11,221 bases of DNA from Thermoproteota archaeon (GCA_015521385.1 WAOH01000134.1:1-11221); one strand, 5' to 3'. Shown: positions 1-7,542, counted from the first letter of the stretch. A program made the numbers and translations. Notes: a model not told the origin generated them from the sequence alone.

Positions 1-245
1 CCCCCTACGGTTACATAATTAGTGTGGAGGGGTCCTATCTGATCGGCAGGCGGGCTGCGAGACACGTGGTGGAGCTGGACGGGGAAGAGTTCGACAGGTG
101 GATGAGGGGGGAGGATCTGCCCCTGAAACTCCCCGAGAAGGGGGTCTACTTGGTGAAGTTCGGCCCGGTCTTCGCCGGCTCTGGTTACTACAACGGCGAG
201 GTGCTTCGCAACCTCATCCCCAAGAGCAGAACTGTCGAGTCCTGA
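1..245 (+). CDS. PUA-like RNA-binding domain protein, 3' end only
   Basis: The reading frame is open from the left edge (first full codon at 3) to a TGA at 243-245, so the true start lies outside the window. A GTG at 24 is available, but the frame upstream of it (reading PYGYIIS) is plausible protein, so this is better read as a partial gene. The visible 81 residues show a small beta-rich domain: a Gly-Tyr strand, an IGRR turn, an acidic helix around EEFDRWMRGEDL, a strand VYLVKFG, then a G-N-x-IPK-R pattern near the end. This order matches the PUA-like domain at the C-terminus of RsmF/NOP2-type RNA m5C methyltransferases. It also matches the stand-alone archaeal NOL1/NOP2/fmu-family proteins, which have no methylase domain. 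Which of the two it is cannot be decided here. A role in rRNA or tRNA binding is inferred from the family. Confidence 0.55.
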   Translation, partial: PYGYIISVEGSYLIGRRAARHVVELDGEEFDRWMRGEDLPLKLPEKGVYLVKFGPVFAGSGYYNGEVLRNLIPKSRTVES

Positions 246-253
246 TCTCCAAG

Positions 254-267
254 CGAAAAGTTTATCC
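254..267 (+). promoter_or_regulatory. BRE/TATA promoter for the IMPDH-family gene
   Basis: An A-rich purine stretch (cgaaaa) followed by gtttatcc looks like an archaeal BRE plus TATA element. The TATA centre near 263 lies 26 nt before the ATG at 289, so transcription should begin at or within a few bases of the start codon. No Shine-Dalgarno is visible before 289, which fits a leaderless mRNA. Confidence 0.6.
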
Positions 268-288
268 AACCATCTATCCACTCTAGAT

Positions 289-1728
289 ATGCCTTGGGAT
301 AAGTTTGCCAGTGTGGAGATGGCCTTCACCTTCGGAGACGTTATTCTCCTACCTGGGAAAACTCAGATAGAGCCCTCGGAGGTGGATCTATCCACTCGGC
401 TGGGGGAGATCGGGCTACACGTCCCGATACTATCCTCTCCGATGGACACGGTTACCGAGGCGGAGATGGCCATAGCTGTGGCCAGGATGGGCGCCTTGGG
501 GGTGTTGCACAGGAATTGCACAATAGAGGAGCAGGTTAACATGGCGAAAGCGGTCAAGAGAGCCGAGTCGTTCATAATAAGGGATGTGGTCACAGTCTCA
601 CCCGAGGACAGCGTCGAGACCGCTCGCGCGATAATGAAGGAGATGAACATATCGGGTCTCCCCGTCGTGGTCGAGGGCAAGTTGGTGGGCATAATAACGA
701 GGAGGGATGTCTACTTCGCCGAGAACGGTAATCAGGTAGTCAGGGAGGTGATGACTAAGGACGTGATCACGGTCAGCCCGGAAATAACCCCCCAAGAGGC
801 CAGGAAGATCATGTCACGCTACAAGGTGGAGAAGTTGCCTGTGGTGGACGACTCCGGCCGCTTGGTTGGTCTCATAACAGCTAAGGATGTCTTTTACAGG
901 GAATCACATCCGTTCGCCACCAGGGACGAGGAGGGAAGACTTAGGGTGGCTGCTGCCATATCTCCCTTCGATCTCGAGAGGGCCAAGGCCCTCGAGCCGT
1001 ACGTAGATCTGCTAGTCACGGATGTGGCACATTTCCATAACGAGAACGTGATTAGAGCCGCGAAGAGAATAACCGAGGAGGTCGATGTACCGCTGGTTGC
1101 CGGAAACATAGGGACCTACGAGGCGGCTGAGGAGATCATCACCAGGCTTGATGTGGTGGGCCTTAGAGTGGGCATAGCAAGCGGAAGCATATGCACCACG
1201 GGGGAGGTGACGGGAGTGGCTGCGCCCACCCTCTTCGCCGTGGCCAAGGCCTCCGACGCGGTGGCTAAGTACGGTTCAGATGTGACAGTTATAGCGGATG
1301 GAGGAGTGAGGGGACCCGCTGAGGCCGCTAAAGCGTTTGCAGCCGGTGCAGATGCCGTCATGCTGGGCTTCGCCCTTGCCGGAACTAAGGAGTCACCGGG
1401 TTCCCCTCTGATCGTGGGGGGGAAGATGTACAAGGTCTATAGGGGGATGGGCAGTCCATCGGCCAGATCGAGGAGGTTCGCCCTAGACAGGTACAGCAAA
1501 CCCTCCAAGGACATAGCCGAGGGGATAGAGGGCCTGGTCCCCTACAGAGGGGATGTCGCAACCGTCATAGACAAGTTCGTCGCTGGCTTGAAGGCTGCAT
1601 TCGGCTACGTGGGAGCGGCCAACATCAGGGAGATGAAGGAGAAAGCCAAGATAGCCCTCTTATCACCGGTGGGGGCCAGGGAAATAGCTCCCCACGATGT
1701 CAAGCCCATGGAGAAGTTTTCGGCCTGA
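289..1728 (+). CDS. guaB: IMP dehydrogenase family protein with CBS pair
   Basis: This 479-residue protein has the IMPDH length and plan: a TIM barrel split by two CBS domains. The N-terminal barrel strand reads AFTFGDVILLP, followed by PILSSPMDTVTE. The CBS pair spans about residues 95-205. The catalytic-loop cysteine is Cys302 in GSICTT, VIADGGVR is at 334-341, YRGMGS at 384-389, and the flap carries Arg401-Tyr402, the pair characteristic of IMPDH rather than GMP reductase. A conserved APHDV follows near the C-terminus. IMPDH oxidises IMP to XMP with NAD+, the committed step to GTP. Several usually fixed positions differ: DVAHFH (245-250) for DxxHGH, GIASGS for GIGPGS, GVAAPT for GVGVPQ, and Phe361 where the phosphate-binding Ser of the MxGS motif normally sits. 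The family assignment is secure. Ordinary IMPDH activity is likely but not certain, and a divergent paralogue is possible. Confidence 0.88.
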   Translation: MPWDKFASVEMAFTFGDVILLPGKTQIEPSEVDLSTRLGEIGLHVPILSSPMDTVTEAEMAIAVARMGALGVLHRNCTIEEQVNMAKAVKRAESFIIRDVVTVSPEDSVETARAIMKEMNISGLPVVVEGKLVGIITRRDVYFAENGNQVVREVMTKDVITVSPEITPQEARKIMSRYKVEKLPVVDDSGRLVGLITAKDVFYRESHPFATRDEEGRLRVAAAISPFDLERAKALEPYVDLLVTDVAHFHNENVIRAAKRITEEVDVPLVAGNIGTYEAAEEIITRLDVVGLRVGIASGSICTTGEVTGVAAPTLFAVAKASDAVAKYGSDVTVIADGGVRGPAEAAKAFAAGADAVMLGFALAGTKESPGSPLIVGGKMYKVYRGMGSPSARSRRFALDRYSKPSKDIAEGIEGLVPYRGDVATVIDKFVAGLKAAFGYVGAANIREMKEKAKIALLSPVGAREIAPHDVKPMEKFSA

Positions 1729-1736
1729 ACAACTTC

Positions 1737-1745
1737 CTATTTTTG
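1737..1745 (+). terminator. T-run after the IMPDH-family gene
   Basis: A short cctattttt stretch begins 8 nt after the stop codon. Archaeal termination often uses runs of T without a hairpin. This is a short run and the call is weak. Confidence 0.35.
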
Positions 1746-1754
1746 ACCAGTAAC

Positions 1755-1764
1755 ATTTATAAAC
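1755..1764 (+). promoter_or_regulatory. TATA box for the membrane-protein pair
   Basis: The sequence catttataaac contains a near-consensus archaeal TATA element centred near 1759. The predicted start is near 1785, leaving a leader of roughly 8 nt before the ATG at 1794. A weak ggtagag lies just before that ATG. Confidence 0.6.
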
Positions 1765-1793
1765 GGGTTTGAGCCGACTGCCGGCTGGTAGAG

Positions 1794-2513
1794 ATGCAGG
1801 GCCTACAGGATGTCGTCGTTGCGCTGGAACAGCTCTGGATGCTGTTCAAAGCGACTGCTCCCAAGCTGCTATCCGCCGCGGTGATCCTGCTAGTCGGGTA
1901 CGTGATCGGGAGGCTCGTCGGCATAGTCATCAGCAGCTTACTGAGGAAGTTCTTGGGACTGGACAAGTGGGTTCGCAGGAAGGGGCTCATGGACGAACTG
2001 TACGGCATAAGTCCCTCTGGGCTCCTCGCAGGCTTGGTCAAGTGGTACATTTACCTACTGTTCATAGGGGTCGCCGCCGAGAATTTGGGCTCTGGCGTGC
2101 TAGCCGACTCTGCCAAGGCACTAGTGGAGCACTCGCCCAAGATCCTAGCTGGCTTCTTCCTCATATTCATCGGACTGATAGTCGGGGGGATAGTGAAGAA
2201 GCACATACTGAACTCTACCCTAGCGGGTAGGGAGTTCTTCGGGTCCCTTTTCAAGTTCGCGAGCGTCTCAGTGTTCGCGATCGCGGCCCTCTCCACGATG
2301 GGTATAGATGTCAGCCTGCTCGTCCAGACCGTGGTGATCGCGGTGGCCGCGATAACCATCTCAGTGGGGGTGGCGATAGGCATAGCTCTAGGCTTAGTGC
2401 TCAAGGACGAGCTGAGGCCCTACATCAAATCACTATTAAGGGAAATATTGGGAAAGGAAAGTGAAAGTGAGAGGGAGAATGGAGAGGTGGAAAACGGCCT
2501 CTATCCCCCATAG
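1794..2513 (+). CDS. Small TM-helix-repeat membrane protein, MscS-like
   Basis: This 239-residue integral membrane protein has about five hydrophobic spans, at residues 22-48, 78-98, 117-137, 151-169 and 176-204. The first reads LLSAAVILLVGYVIGRLVG and leads into a basic stretch SSLLRKFLGLDKWVRRKG. This is the pattern of the conserved TM-helix repeat found in archaeal and bacterial mechanosensitive-channel-like proteins. A second copy of the pattern is around 117-145, ending GGIVKKH. The last span is Gly/Ala/Ile-rich (SVGVAIGIALGLVLKDELRPY), recalling the pore-lining helix of MscS, followed by a charged cytoplasmic tail rich in Glu and Ser. No MscS beta domain is visible, so this is a minimal member. 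Pressure-gated ion release is a family-based guess. The ATG at 1794 follows a good TATA box, and the gene end overlaps the next gene. Confidence 0.65.
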   Translation: MQGLQDVVVALEQLWMLFKATAPKLLSAAVILLVGYVIGRLVGIVISSLLRKFLGLDKWVRRKGLMDELYGISPSGLLAGLVKWYIYLLFIGVAAENLGSGVLADSAKALVEHSPKILAGFFLIFIGLIVGGIVKKHILNSTLAGREFFGSLFKFASVSVFAIAALSTMGIDVSLLVQTVVIAVAAITISVGVAIGIALGLVLKDELRPYIKSLLREILGKESESERENGEVENGLYPP

Positions 2514-3741
2514 GCTCCTCTCGTCCATACTCTACCAGCTCGCGCCGCTCGCGGTTCTAGAGTATGGGGGAGGCCCTGAGCACCTCTCGCTCTCCTTCTT
2601 CCTGATGTACCTCGGGCTCATGCTGGGAAACCTAGCTTGGACCAAGGCTCTAGCGCCTAAGGACAGGCATGTACCCGGCATAGCCCTCGGACACCTCTCC
2701 CTCATACTGCCCGGTCTGGTGCTCAGCTATCCGGATGTCCACGCTGCCCTCCTCTCCTCCTTCTTGGTGGCATTTCTCTCCCCCGTGTCCTACTTCGCCG
2801 GTCTCTTTCACGCCTACGATCAGCTCAAGGACCCATCGGAGGCCTCTTCATCCTACGAATCCGTGTCGGGCTGGGCTTGGCTGGCCGGGCTCTTCTTGGG
2901 AGCGTTGATCCTCAATTCGGTGAGCATAGAGGAACTGGCCCTGCTCAGCGTCCTGATGGACCTCCTGCTACTTCCCCTCATAATCGCGTCGCTGAAGATA
3001 CCTGTCCTTAGAGTGTTGAGGAGGGCTTACGAGGAGGAAATCGGCCTCCTTCCCATAATAGAGGAGGGTATCGAGGCGGTTCACAGGGCTGAGGAGGAGG
3101 CCCTGGAGTGGACCATGGCCCTGATGTCCAGGGTTGCTAGGGGGACCCTCTTTCAGAGGCCAGCCTATATACTGCTGAGCCTGCCCAAGGTGGGAGTCCC
3201 CTTCAGCTTGAAGGTGTTCCTGGCGTTCATGGGTCTGGGACTGGCTTATCCCCAGCTAGTTGGTGTTCAGAGGGCCTTAGGTCTCAATAATTCCCAGATA
3301 TACCTGCTATCGGCCCTCAGCTCTCTAGTCTCAAGCACCCTCTACAGGAGAGCTGGGAAGGGTGACGAGATAAGGAATCTGGACCTCTCCCTGCTCGCAA
3401 GGTCGGCTATGCTGTTCAGCGTGCCGACGGTTCTACTGGGGATGGTCTCCCCGCTAGAGTACTTCCTAGCTTTCATGATACTCGATGGGGCAACTTGGTC
3501 CTACATCATGGTCTCCATATCTAGGAGGGGGCTGAAGGTCTCCCTGGAGTACCTCGGTCAGGTGAACTTCGTCAGATCGCTGGGCTGGTCGATTGGGGCT
3601 CTACTAGGTGGTTTCATGGCGAACTACGCTGGACTAGTCATCCTATACGGGGCTTCCGCCCTGCTAGTCATGGTAGCGTCGATCATAAAGACCAAGAAGT
3701 TGGAACACGAGGTGAGGAGGAGTCTCCTCATTCAAAAATGA
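2479..3741 (+). CDS. 12-TM transporter, MFS-like
   Basis: This protein has about 420 residues and roughly twelve hydrophobic segments arranged six plus six, at about residues 12-28, 37-55, 68-84, 88-110, 130-147, 153-172, then 243-262, 272-287, 304-324, 326-345, 362-383 and 385-404. They are separated by a long charged central loop (175-240). That is the layout of a major facilitator superfamily secondary transporter. I do not see a clear MFS signature between TM2 and TM3, so the family is assigned mainly by topology and the substrate is unknown. The start chosen is the ATG at 2479, preceded by gaggg and overlapping the upstream gene by 35 nt. A GTG at 2461 would add six residues. The overlap suggests co-transcription and translational coupling with the MscS-like gene. 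The stop codon directly abuts the stop of the convergent prenyl synthase gene. Confidence 0.62.
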   Translation: MERWKTASIPHRLLSSILYQLAPLAVLEYGGGPEHLSLSFFLMYLGLMLGNLAWTKALAPKDRHVPGIALGHLSLILPGLVLSYPDVHAALLSSFLVAFLSPVSYFAGLFHAYDQLKDPSEASSSYESVSGWAWLAGLFLGALILNSVSIEELALLSVLMDLLLLPLIIASLKIPVLRVLRRAYEEEIGLLPIIEEGIEAVHRAEEEALEWTMALMSRVARGTLFQRPAYILLSLPKVGVPFSLKVFLAFMGLGLAYPQLVGVQRALGLNNSQIYLLSALSSLVSSTLYRRAGKGDEIRNLDLSLLARSAMLFSVPTVLLGMVSPLEYFLAFMILDGATWSYIMVSISRRGLKVSLEYLGQVNFVRSLGWSIGALLGGFMANYAGLVILYGASALLVMVASIIKTKKLEHEVRRSLLIQK

Positions 3742-4800
3742 TCAGAACTCTCTCTCGACGAGGAAGTTTGCAAGGGCCCTGAGCTTTTCTTTATACTCGT
3801 TGTCCGGGAGGAGTCCCTCCACGCTGGACCAGGATTCCCTCACCATGTTCCTCGCGAACTCCTTGGCGTATTCTATCGATCCGTACTTCCTCAGAATGGA
3901 TATGGCCTCCTCTATCAGCTCCCTTTCCCTAGTGTGCATGGAGAGTAACTGCTTCAACCTCCTCCTGTCCTCGTCGCTCGCCACCGAGAGGGTGCGTATC
4001 ACCATCAGGGTCACCTTCCCCTCGGTTATGTCCTCACCGAAGGCCTTGCCCAGCTTCTCCGCGCCGGTCACGTTCATTATGTCGTCCTGTATTTGGAAGG
4101 CCACGCCTATCGATTCAGCGAACTTCCCCAGCCTCCTCTCGTCCTCCTCACTCAGACCAGCGGCTATAGCTGCAAACCTGGCTGCCAGCCTCGGGAGCAC
4201 GCCCGTCTTATTGGCGCACATCTGGAGGTAGTGATCGACGGTTATTTCCTCCGGGTCCTTGAGTCCGCGGTGCCATCCTATGTCGGTCGCCTGACCCAGG
4301 TGTATCCTTATCATGTCCTCCAAGTAGGCGTCGATCAGCCTCCTGAAGGTCGAGTCGTCCACGTCCATCTCCATCAGAATGCGGAGGGGCATGAAGTACA
4401 TGGCAGAAGACAGGTTCACGGCTATGTCAAGACCGTACTTGACGTGAATGGCCTTATCACCCCTCCTGACCTCGGCACCGTCCTCTATATCGTCCGCGAT
4501 CAGGGAGCCATTGTGTAGGAGTTCCACTATAATGGCCAGTTCCCGGTACTTCTCCAAGTCAACATTCAGGTTCTTAGCAAGTATGAGGAACAGCCAAGGC
4601 CTCCATCTCTTGCCGCCCCTAGAGAGGAGATCCCACATGGGCTCGAATATGGTCCTCTGGATGACGTCGGGATCGTAGGAGTAGGAGGCCTCGCCAGCTA
4701 ACCATCTCAGGTACTCAGCGTCTATGTTCTTGGGGAACCTCTTCTCTATGAGGGAGTCAACGACCTTCCTGTTCTCCTTGAGCTCCCTTTCAATGTCCAT
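3742..4800 (-). CDS. Polyprenyl diphosphate synthase (GGPP synthase type)
   Basis: This trans-isoprenyl diphosphate synthase joins isopentenyl diphosphate units to an allylic primer; in archaea the product feeds ether-lipid membrane synthesis. From the preferred ATG at 4800 (352 residues) the motifs are GGKRWRP at 62-68, first Asp-rich motif DDIED at 103-107 followed by RRG, NKTG at 197-200, FQIQDD with the second Asp-rich motif DDIMN at 239-243, and GKAFGEDITEGKVTL at 251-265. LLHNGSL before the first motif, DDIED, the NKTG and a second motif ending in Asn all resemble eukaryotic type III GGPP synthases more than usual archaeal type I enzymes. Small residues (Gly98, Ser99) precede the first motif where an aromatic often limits chain length, so product length is uncertain. 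The frame is open to an ATG at 4875, but a minus-strand TATA at 4831-4841 favours 4800. Confidence 0.88.
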   Translation of the reverse strand: MDIERELKENRKVVDSLIEKRFPKNIDAEYLRWLAGEASYSYDPDVIQRTIFEPMWDLLSRGGKRWRPWLFLILAKNLNVDLEKYRELAIIVELLHNGSLIADDIEDGAEVRRGDKAIHVKYGLDIAVNLSSAMYFMPLRILMEMDVDDSTFRRLIDAYLEDMIRIHLGQATDIGWHRGLKDPEEITVDHYLQMCANKTGVLPRLAARFAAIAAGLSEEDERRLGKFAESIGVAFQIQDDIMNVTGAEKLGKAFGEDITEGKVTLMVIRTLSVASDEDRRRLKQLLSMHTRERELIEEAISILRKYGSIEYAKEFARNMVRESWSSVEGLLPDNEYKEKLRALANFLVEREF

Positions 4801-4830
4801 TAAGTACACCGCTCCCAGTATCTCTCCCAT

Positions 4831-4841
4831 GCATAAATATG
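4831..4841 (-). promoter_or_regulatory. TATA box for the prenyl synthase gene
   Basis: On the minus strand the sequence reads catatttatgc, centred near 4836. Transcription would start near 4810, about 10 nt before the ATG at 4800. This argues against the upstream in-frame ATGs at 4830 and 4875, which would lie at or before the promoter. Confidence 0.5.
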
Positions 4842-4877
4842 TGTCGGATAAGGGCTTCCCTAGACGAGCGTCCATAG

Positions 4878-4886
4878 ATTTTTATC
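4878..4886 (+). promoter_or_regulatory. TATA box for the herA–nurA operon
   Basis: The sequence atttttatc, centred near 4882, lies about 27 nt before the ATG at 4911. No Shine-Dalgarno is visible in between, so herA is probably translated from a leaderless or near-leaderless mRNA. The same AT-rich patch lies just upstream of the farthest possible ATG of the divergent prenyl synthase gene. Confidence 0.55.
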
Positions 4887-4910
4887 GCGCTAGGCTCAGG
4901 CTTCCATCAA

Positions 4911-6332
4911 ATGAGGGAAGTCGGCTTCGTTGTCGGTAGGACCTCAACCAAGTGGGTCACGGTGAGGCTGGAGGAGGAGGTCCTGATAAACGACTTGGTG
5001 CTGGTTGGCGACGATCTCCTAGGCGTGGTCAGGGGGGTGTCCTATGCCAATCCCACCATGTCCCCCTACTCGCCCTTCACTCCGACCAATGTGGAGGCTG
5101 TCAGGGCTTACGAGTATCTGAACGCTAACGTGGAGCTTTATGGATCTCTCACGAGCGGCAGGTTCGATCCCAGGGTTTTAACGGCCACTCCAACTGGTAC
5201 CCCTGTCTACAAAGTGGAGAAAGGGGATTTGGAGGATCTGAAGTTCATAGAGGATCCCATATTCGTTGGGGAGCATCCTTCCTCCGGATGGCCCCTTCCT
5301 CTCGATCCCAGGGCCGTCGACTACCACATAGCCGTTGTGGGCTCCACGGGATCGGGTAAATCGCACTTGGTAAGGCTCCTGGTCAGGGAACTAGTGAGGA
5401 TAGGCAAGAAGGTCGTGATATTCGATCACACGGGCGCCGACTACGCGCCCTTCTTCAGGGAGGAGACCATACTCGACACGGACGTGTTCCCGGACATGCT
5501 CTCCCTTGCTGAGGTCATGGCTAACAAGGTGCTAGGAAAGGAGTACTTGGACGATGTCGAGGTGGCCCTCTATGCCTACCTGTACAGCGAGGGAGATGTG
5601 GAGAGGGCCAAGGAGTTCATGGAATCCCTCGGGTTCGGGGACGGTCAGTTCGACATGTCGACCATCCTAGAGCTGAGAGATAAGAGCCCGATGGAGGTGA
5701 GGTGGGACGACGAGTCCTTCATCGCGATCTTGAGGCTTGTAATGGGGTTCCTGAAGAGGAGGGAGCACACCGTCGCTAAATCCCTGTTCAGGCTCGTCAA
5801 GTCGGGCATAAGCCTGGGGTCATTCAACGGTAGGAGGTACTCCATAAACGAGCTGGTGGATCTGATCCTCAACAGGAGGCTCACGGTCTTGGATATAAGC
5901 TCGGAGACCTTACCGATCAGATACGGTATAATGAGAGGAGTGGTCTCCGGACTCATGGAGAGAGCTGAACGCTCCGGCGAGAGGATAGATGTTGCTATAG
6001 TGGTCGACGAGGCCCAAGTATACGCTAGGGGGCAGCCGCCCACTGAGGCCCTCTCCGACGTGGCGAGGAGGGGTAGGAAGTGGGGGGTCGGGCTCATACT
6101 TGTGAGTCAGAGGTGGGTTTCCGACTTGGACATGAACATTAGGGCCAACATAAACAGCGTGGTGTTCAGCTCGCTTCAGTCGTCCAGCGACCTCGAGGAT
6201 ATAGGTAAAATCGTCAGTTTGGGCAGCATAGATGTCGGGGTGCTGGGAACCGGGGACTTCTACGTCACCGGTCTGCTATCCCCGTTCAGGAGACCGATCC
6301 TAGTGCACACGTTCGGTGAGTACCATGGATGA
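4911..6332 (+). CDS. herA: HerA-type DNA translocase/helicase ATPase
   Basis: HerA is a hexameric bipolar DNA translocase that works with the nuclease NurA (and Mre11–Rad50) to resect double-strand breaks before recombination. This 473-residue protein has an N-terminal beta-barrel (HAS) region (about 1-120) and the Walker A motif GSTGSGKS at 144-151. A variable helical insert covers about 190-320. Walker B is VAIVVDEAQ at 361-369, with the catalytic Glu after the Asp, and an RRGRKWGVGLILVSQR stretch at 387-401 carries the sensor Gln and arginines typical of the HerA/FtsK group. Length is close to characterised archaeal HerA (about 500). The ATG at 4911 fits the TATA spacing. The gene overlaps nurA by 8 nt, the usual partner, which makes the assignment firm. 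Neither mre11 nor rad50 is next to it in this window. Confidence 0.93.
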   Translation: MREVGFVVGRTSTKWVTVRLEEEVLINDLVLVGDDLLGVVRGVSYANPTMSPYSPFTPTNVEAVRAYEYLNANVELYGSLTSGRFDPRVLTATPTGTPVYKVEKGDLEDLKFIEDPIFVGEHPSSGWPLPLDPRAVDYHIAVVGSTGSGKSHLVRLLVRELVRIGKKVVIFDHTGADYAPFFREETILDTDVFPDMLSLAEVMANKVLGKEYLDDVEVALYAYLYSEGDVERAKEFMESLGFGDGQFDMSTILELRDKSPMEVRWDDESFIAILRLVMGFLKRREHTVAKSLFRLVKSGISLGSFNGRRYSINELVDLILNRRLTVLDISSETLPIRYGIMRGVVSGLMERAERSGERIDVAIVVDEAQVYARGQPPTEALSDVARRGRKWGVGLILVSQRWVSDLDMNIRANINSVVFSSLQSSSDLEDIGKIVSLGSIDVGVLGTGDFYVTGLLSPFRRPILVHTFGEYHG

Positions 6333-7509
6333 GGGTGAGGAGTGGGGCGAGGATCTCCTAGATCCGGATGTGTACTCAGTTGCCCTTGAGAGGGCGAGGA
6401 AGATAGCTGGTAGCATGAGAGAGGCGTGGGAGTACCTCCTGCCCGTATACGAGAGGCTGGCCTCCGTTATAAGGGGAGATATCCTCAAGCTGGGGGAGTC
6501 CCACGAGGAATACGAGGTCATCGCGGTCGACTCCACCTTCTCACCCACCCTATCCCTGAGGGGGTTGAGGGCCGGTTTCATCCTCCTGGCCGCTGTGACG
6601 TATCCCAGGCCCTCACGTCCAATCTTCCGGTTGAAGCCCGTGAGGAGCGGACTCAGGGACGAGGATGAGGATCCAAGCGATGCCGTGGTCTCAGTCAGGG
6701 CGAAAAAGGAGGAACTTCTCCTGATCAGGGACATCCTACTCCACAGAGAGGACTACGATGTGGTGGTGAGGGACGGGGACCTCCCGCCAGCGGATGCCGT
6801 GCTGGAACTCAGGAGGCGCACCGGAATAACGAGTCTATCGCATGAGGTGATGCAGCTGGCTGAAAAGAGGGGTAAGGGTCTGGTAGGACTTGTGAAGAGG
6901 ATAAGCACGTCGCTCATCGCCTACAAGTACCTAGGCAAGGAACTCCTCGAGATAGTCAGCTCCCGGCCTGAGGGGGTTCCTCAAGGAGTGGTATGGGATT
7001 TGCTATCGGATCCCGTTGTGGCATGGCTCATGCTGGATCCCGGCGAGTTCCTATCGATCGGGAAGTACGGGGACGAGTTCGATGGAATGAGGTTCATCGT
7101 TTCCTACTTCTCATCCATGGTCAAGGGGAAGGAGAAGTACGTGGAGAGAATGAACAGGAGACTGGAAAACTTCCCCCTATTCAACGAAGTGGAGGTATCC
7201 TTCTACAGGCCCAAGGCCCACGGGGCTCCGGTGGTGAAACTGACGGGCTTCAACGTGGACATGTGGGAGTTCTCATCCTTCTCGGCCGACAGCACAAGAG
7301 GTCCATCGTATCCGGACTTCATCAATCTAGCCGATACCGCGTGCATAGAGCATGCGAGATCAATTAGACCGGAGATGGTCATGCTGGATGCTCTGAGGGT
7401 GGCCTCTGAGTCGGAAGGGCTGAATAAACTGAAGTTCAGGGGTAGAAGGGCGGATTTAGTCTCCCTGCAGAACGTTCAGAAGCTCCACCTGTTCTACAGG
7501 AAGGAGTGA
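6325..7509 (+). CDS. nurA: NurA-type 5'-3' DNA nuclease
   Basis: NurA is the Mn-dependent 5'-3' exonuclease that trims DNA ends inside the HerA ring. The 394-residue product has an RNase H-like layout. The first acidic motif is VIAVDST (Asp69), with the usual Gly of the DGS form missing here. A Lys-Glu-Glu stretch is at 128-130, and the second acidic motif RDGDL is at 149-153. GKGLVGLVKRIS at 183-194 matches the conserved GLVK/Ser motif, and a late DTACIEHAR helix matches the C-terminal conserved part. The ATG at 6325 was chosen over a GTG at 6316 because GGTGA at 6315-6319 is a good Shine-Dalgarno for it; this gives an 8-nt overlap with herA. Sequence identity to well-studied NurA looks low, so the position immediately after herA is a large part of the evidence. 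Confidence 0.85.
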   Translation: MDEGEEWGEDLLDPDVYSVALERARKIAGSMREAWEYLLPVYERLASVIRGDILKLGESHEEYEVIAVDSTFSPTLSLRGLRAGFILLAAVTYPRPSRPIFRLKPVRSGLRDEDEDPSDAVVSVRAKKEELLLIRDILLHREDYDVVVRDGDLPPADAVLELRRRTGITSLSHEVMQLAEKRGKGLVGLVKRISTSLIAYKYLGKELLEIVSSRPEGVPQGVVWDLLSDPVVAWLMLDPGEFLSIGKYGDEFDGMRFIVSYFSSMVKGKEKYVERMNRRLENFPLFNEVEVSFYRPKAHGAPVVKLTGFNVDMWEFSSFSADSTRGPSYPDFINLADTACIEHARSIRPEMVMLDALRVASESEGLNKLKFRGRRADLVSLQNVQKLHLFYRKE

Positions 7510-7542
7510 CCCGGCGACCCCGCTGAGTTGAAAATAGGGTGA

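Noticed and set aside
1769..2230. Plus-strand open frame of 153 codons overlapping the MscS-like gene
   Set aside because: Different frame of a gene with clear membrane helices. The translation is Arg/Gly/Ser-rich with no fold signals and no ribosome site.
4093..4518. Plus-strand open frame opposite the prenyl synthase
   Set aside because: Lies over the conserved Asp-rich motif region of the prenyl synthase on the other strand. No recognisable domain.
6300..6734. Minus-strand open frame across the herA–nurA junction
   Set aside because: Ser-rich translation antisense to both well-supported genes. No promoter or Shine-Dalgarno.
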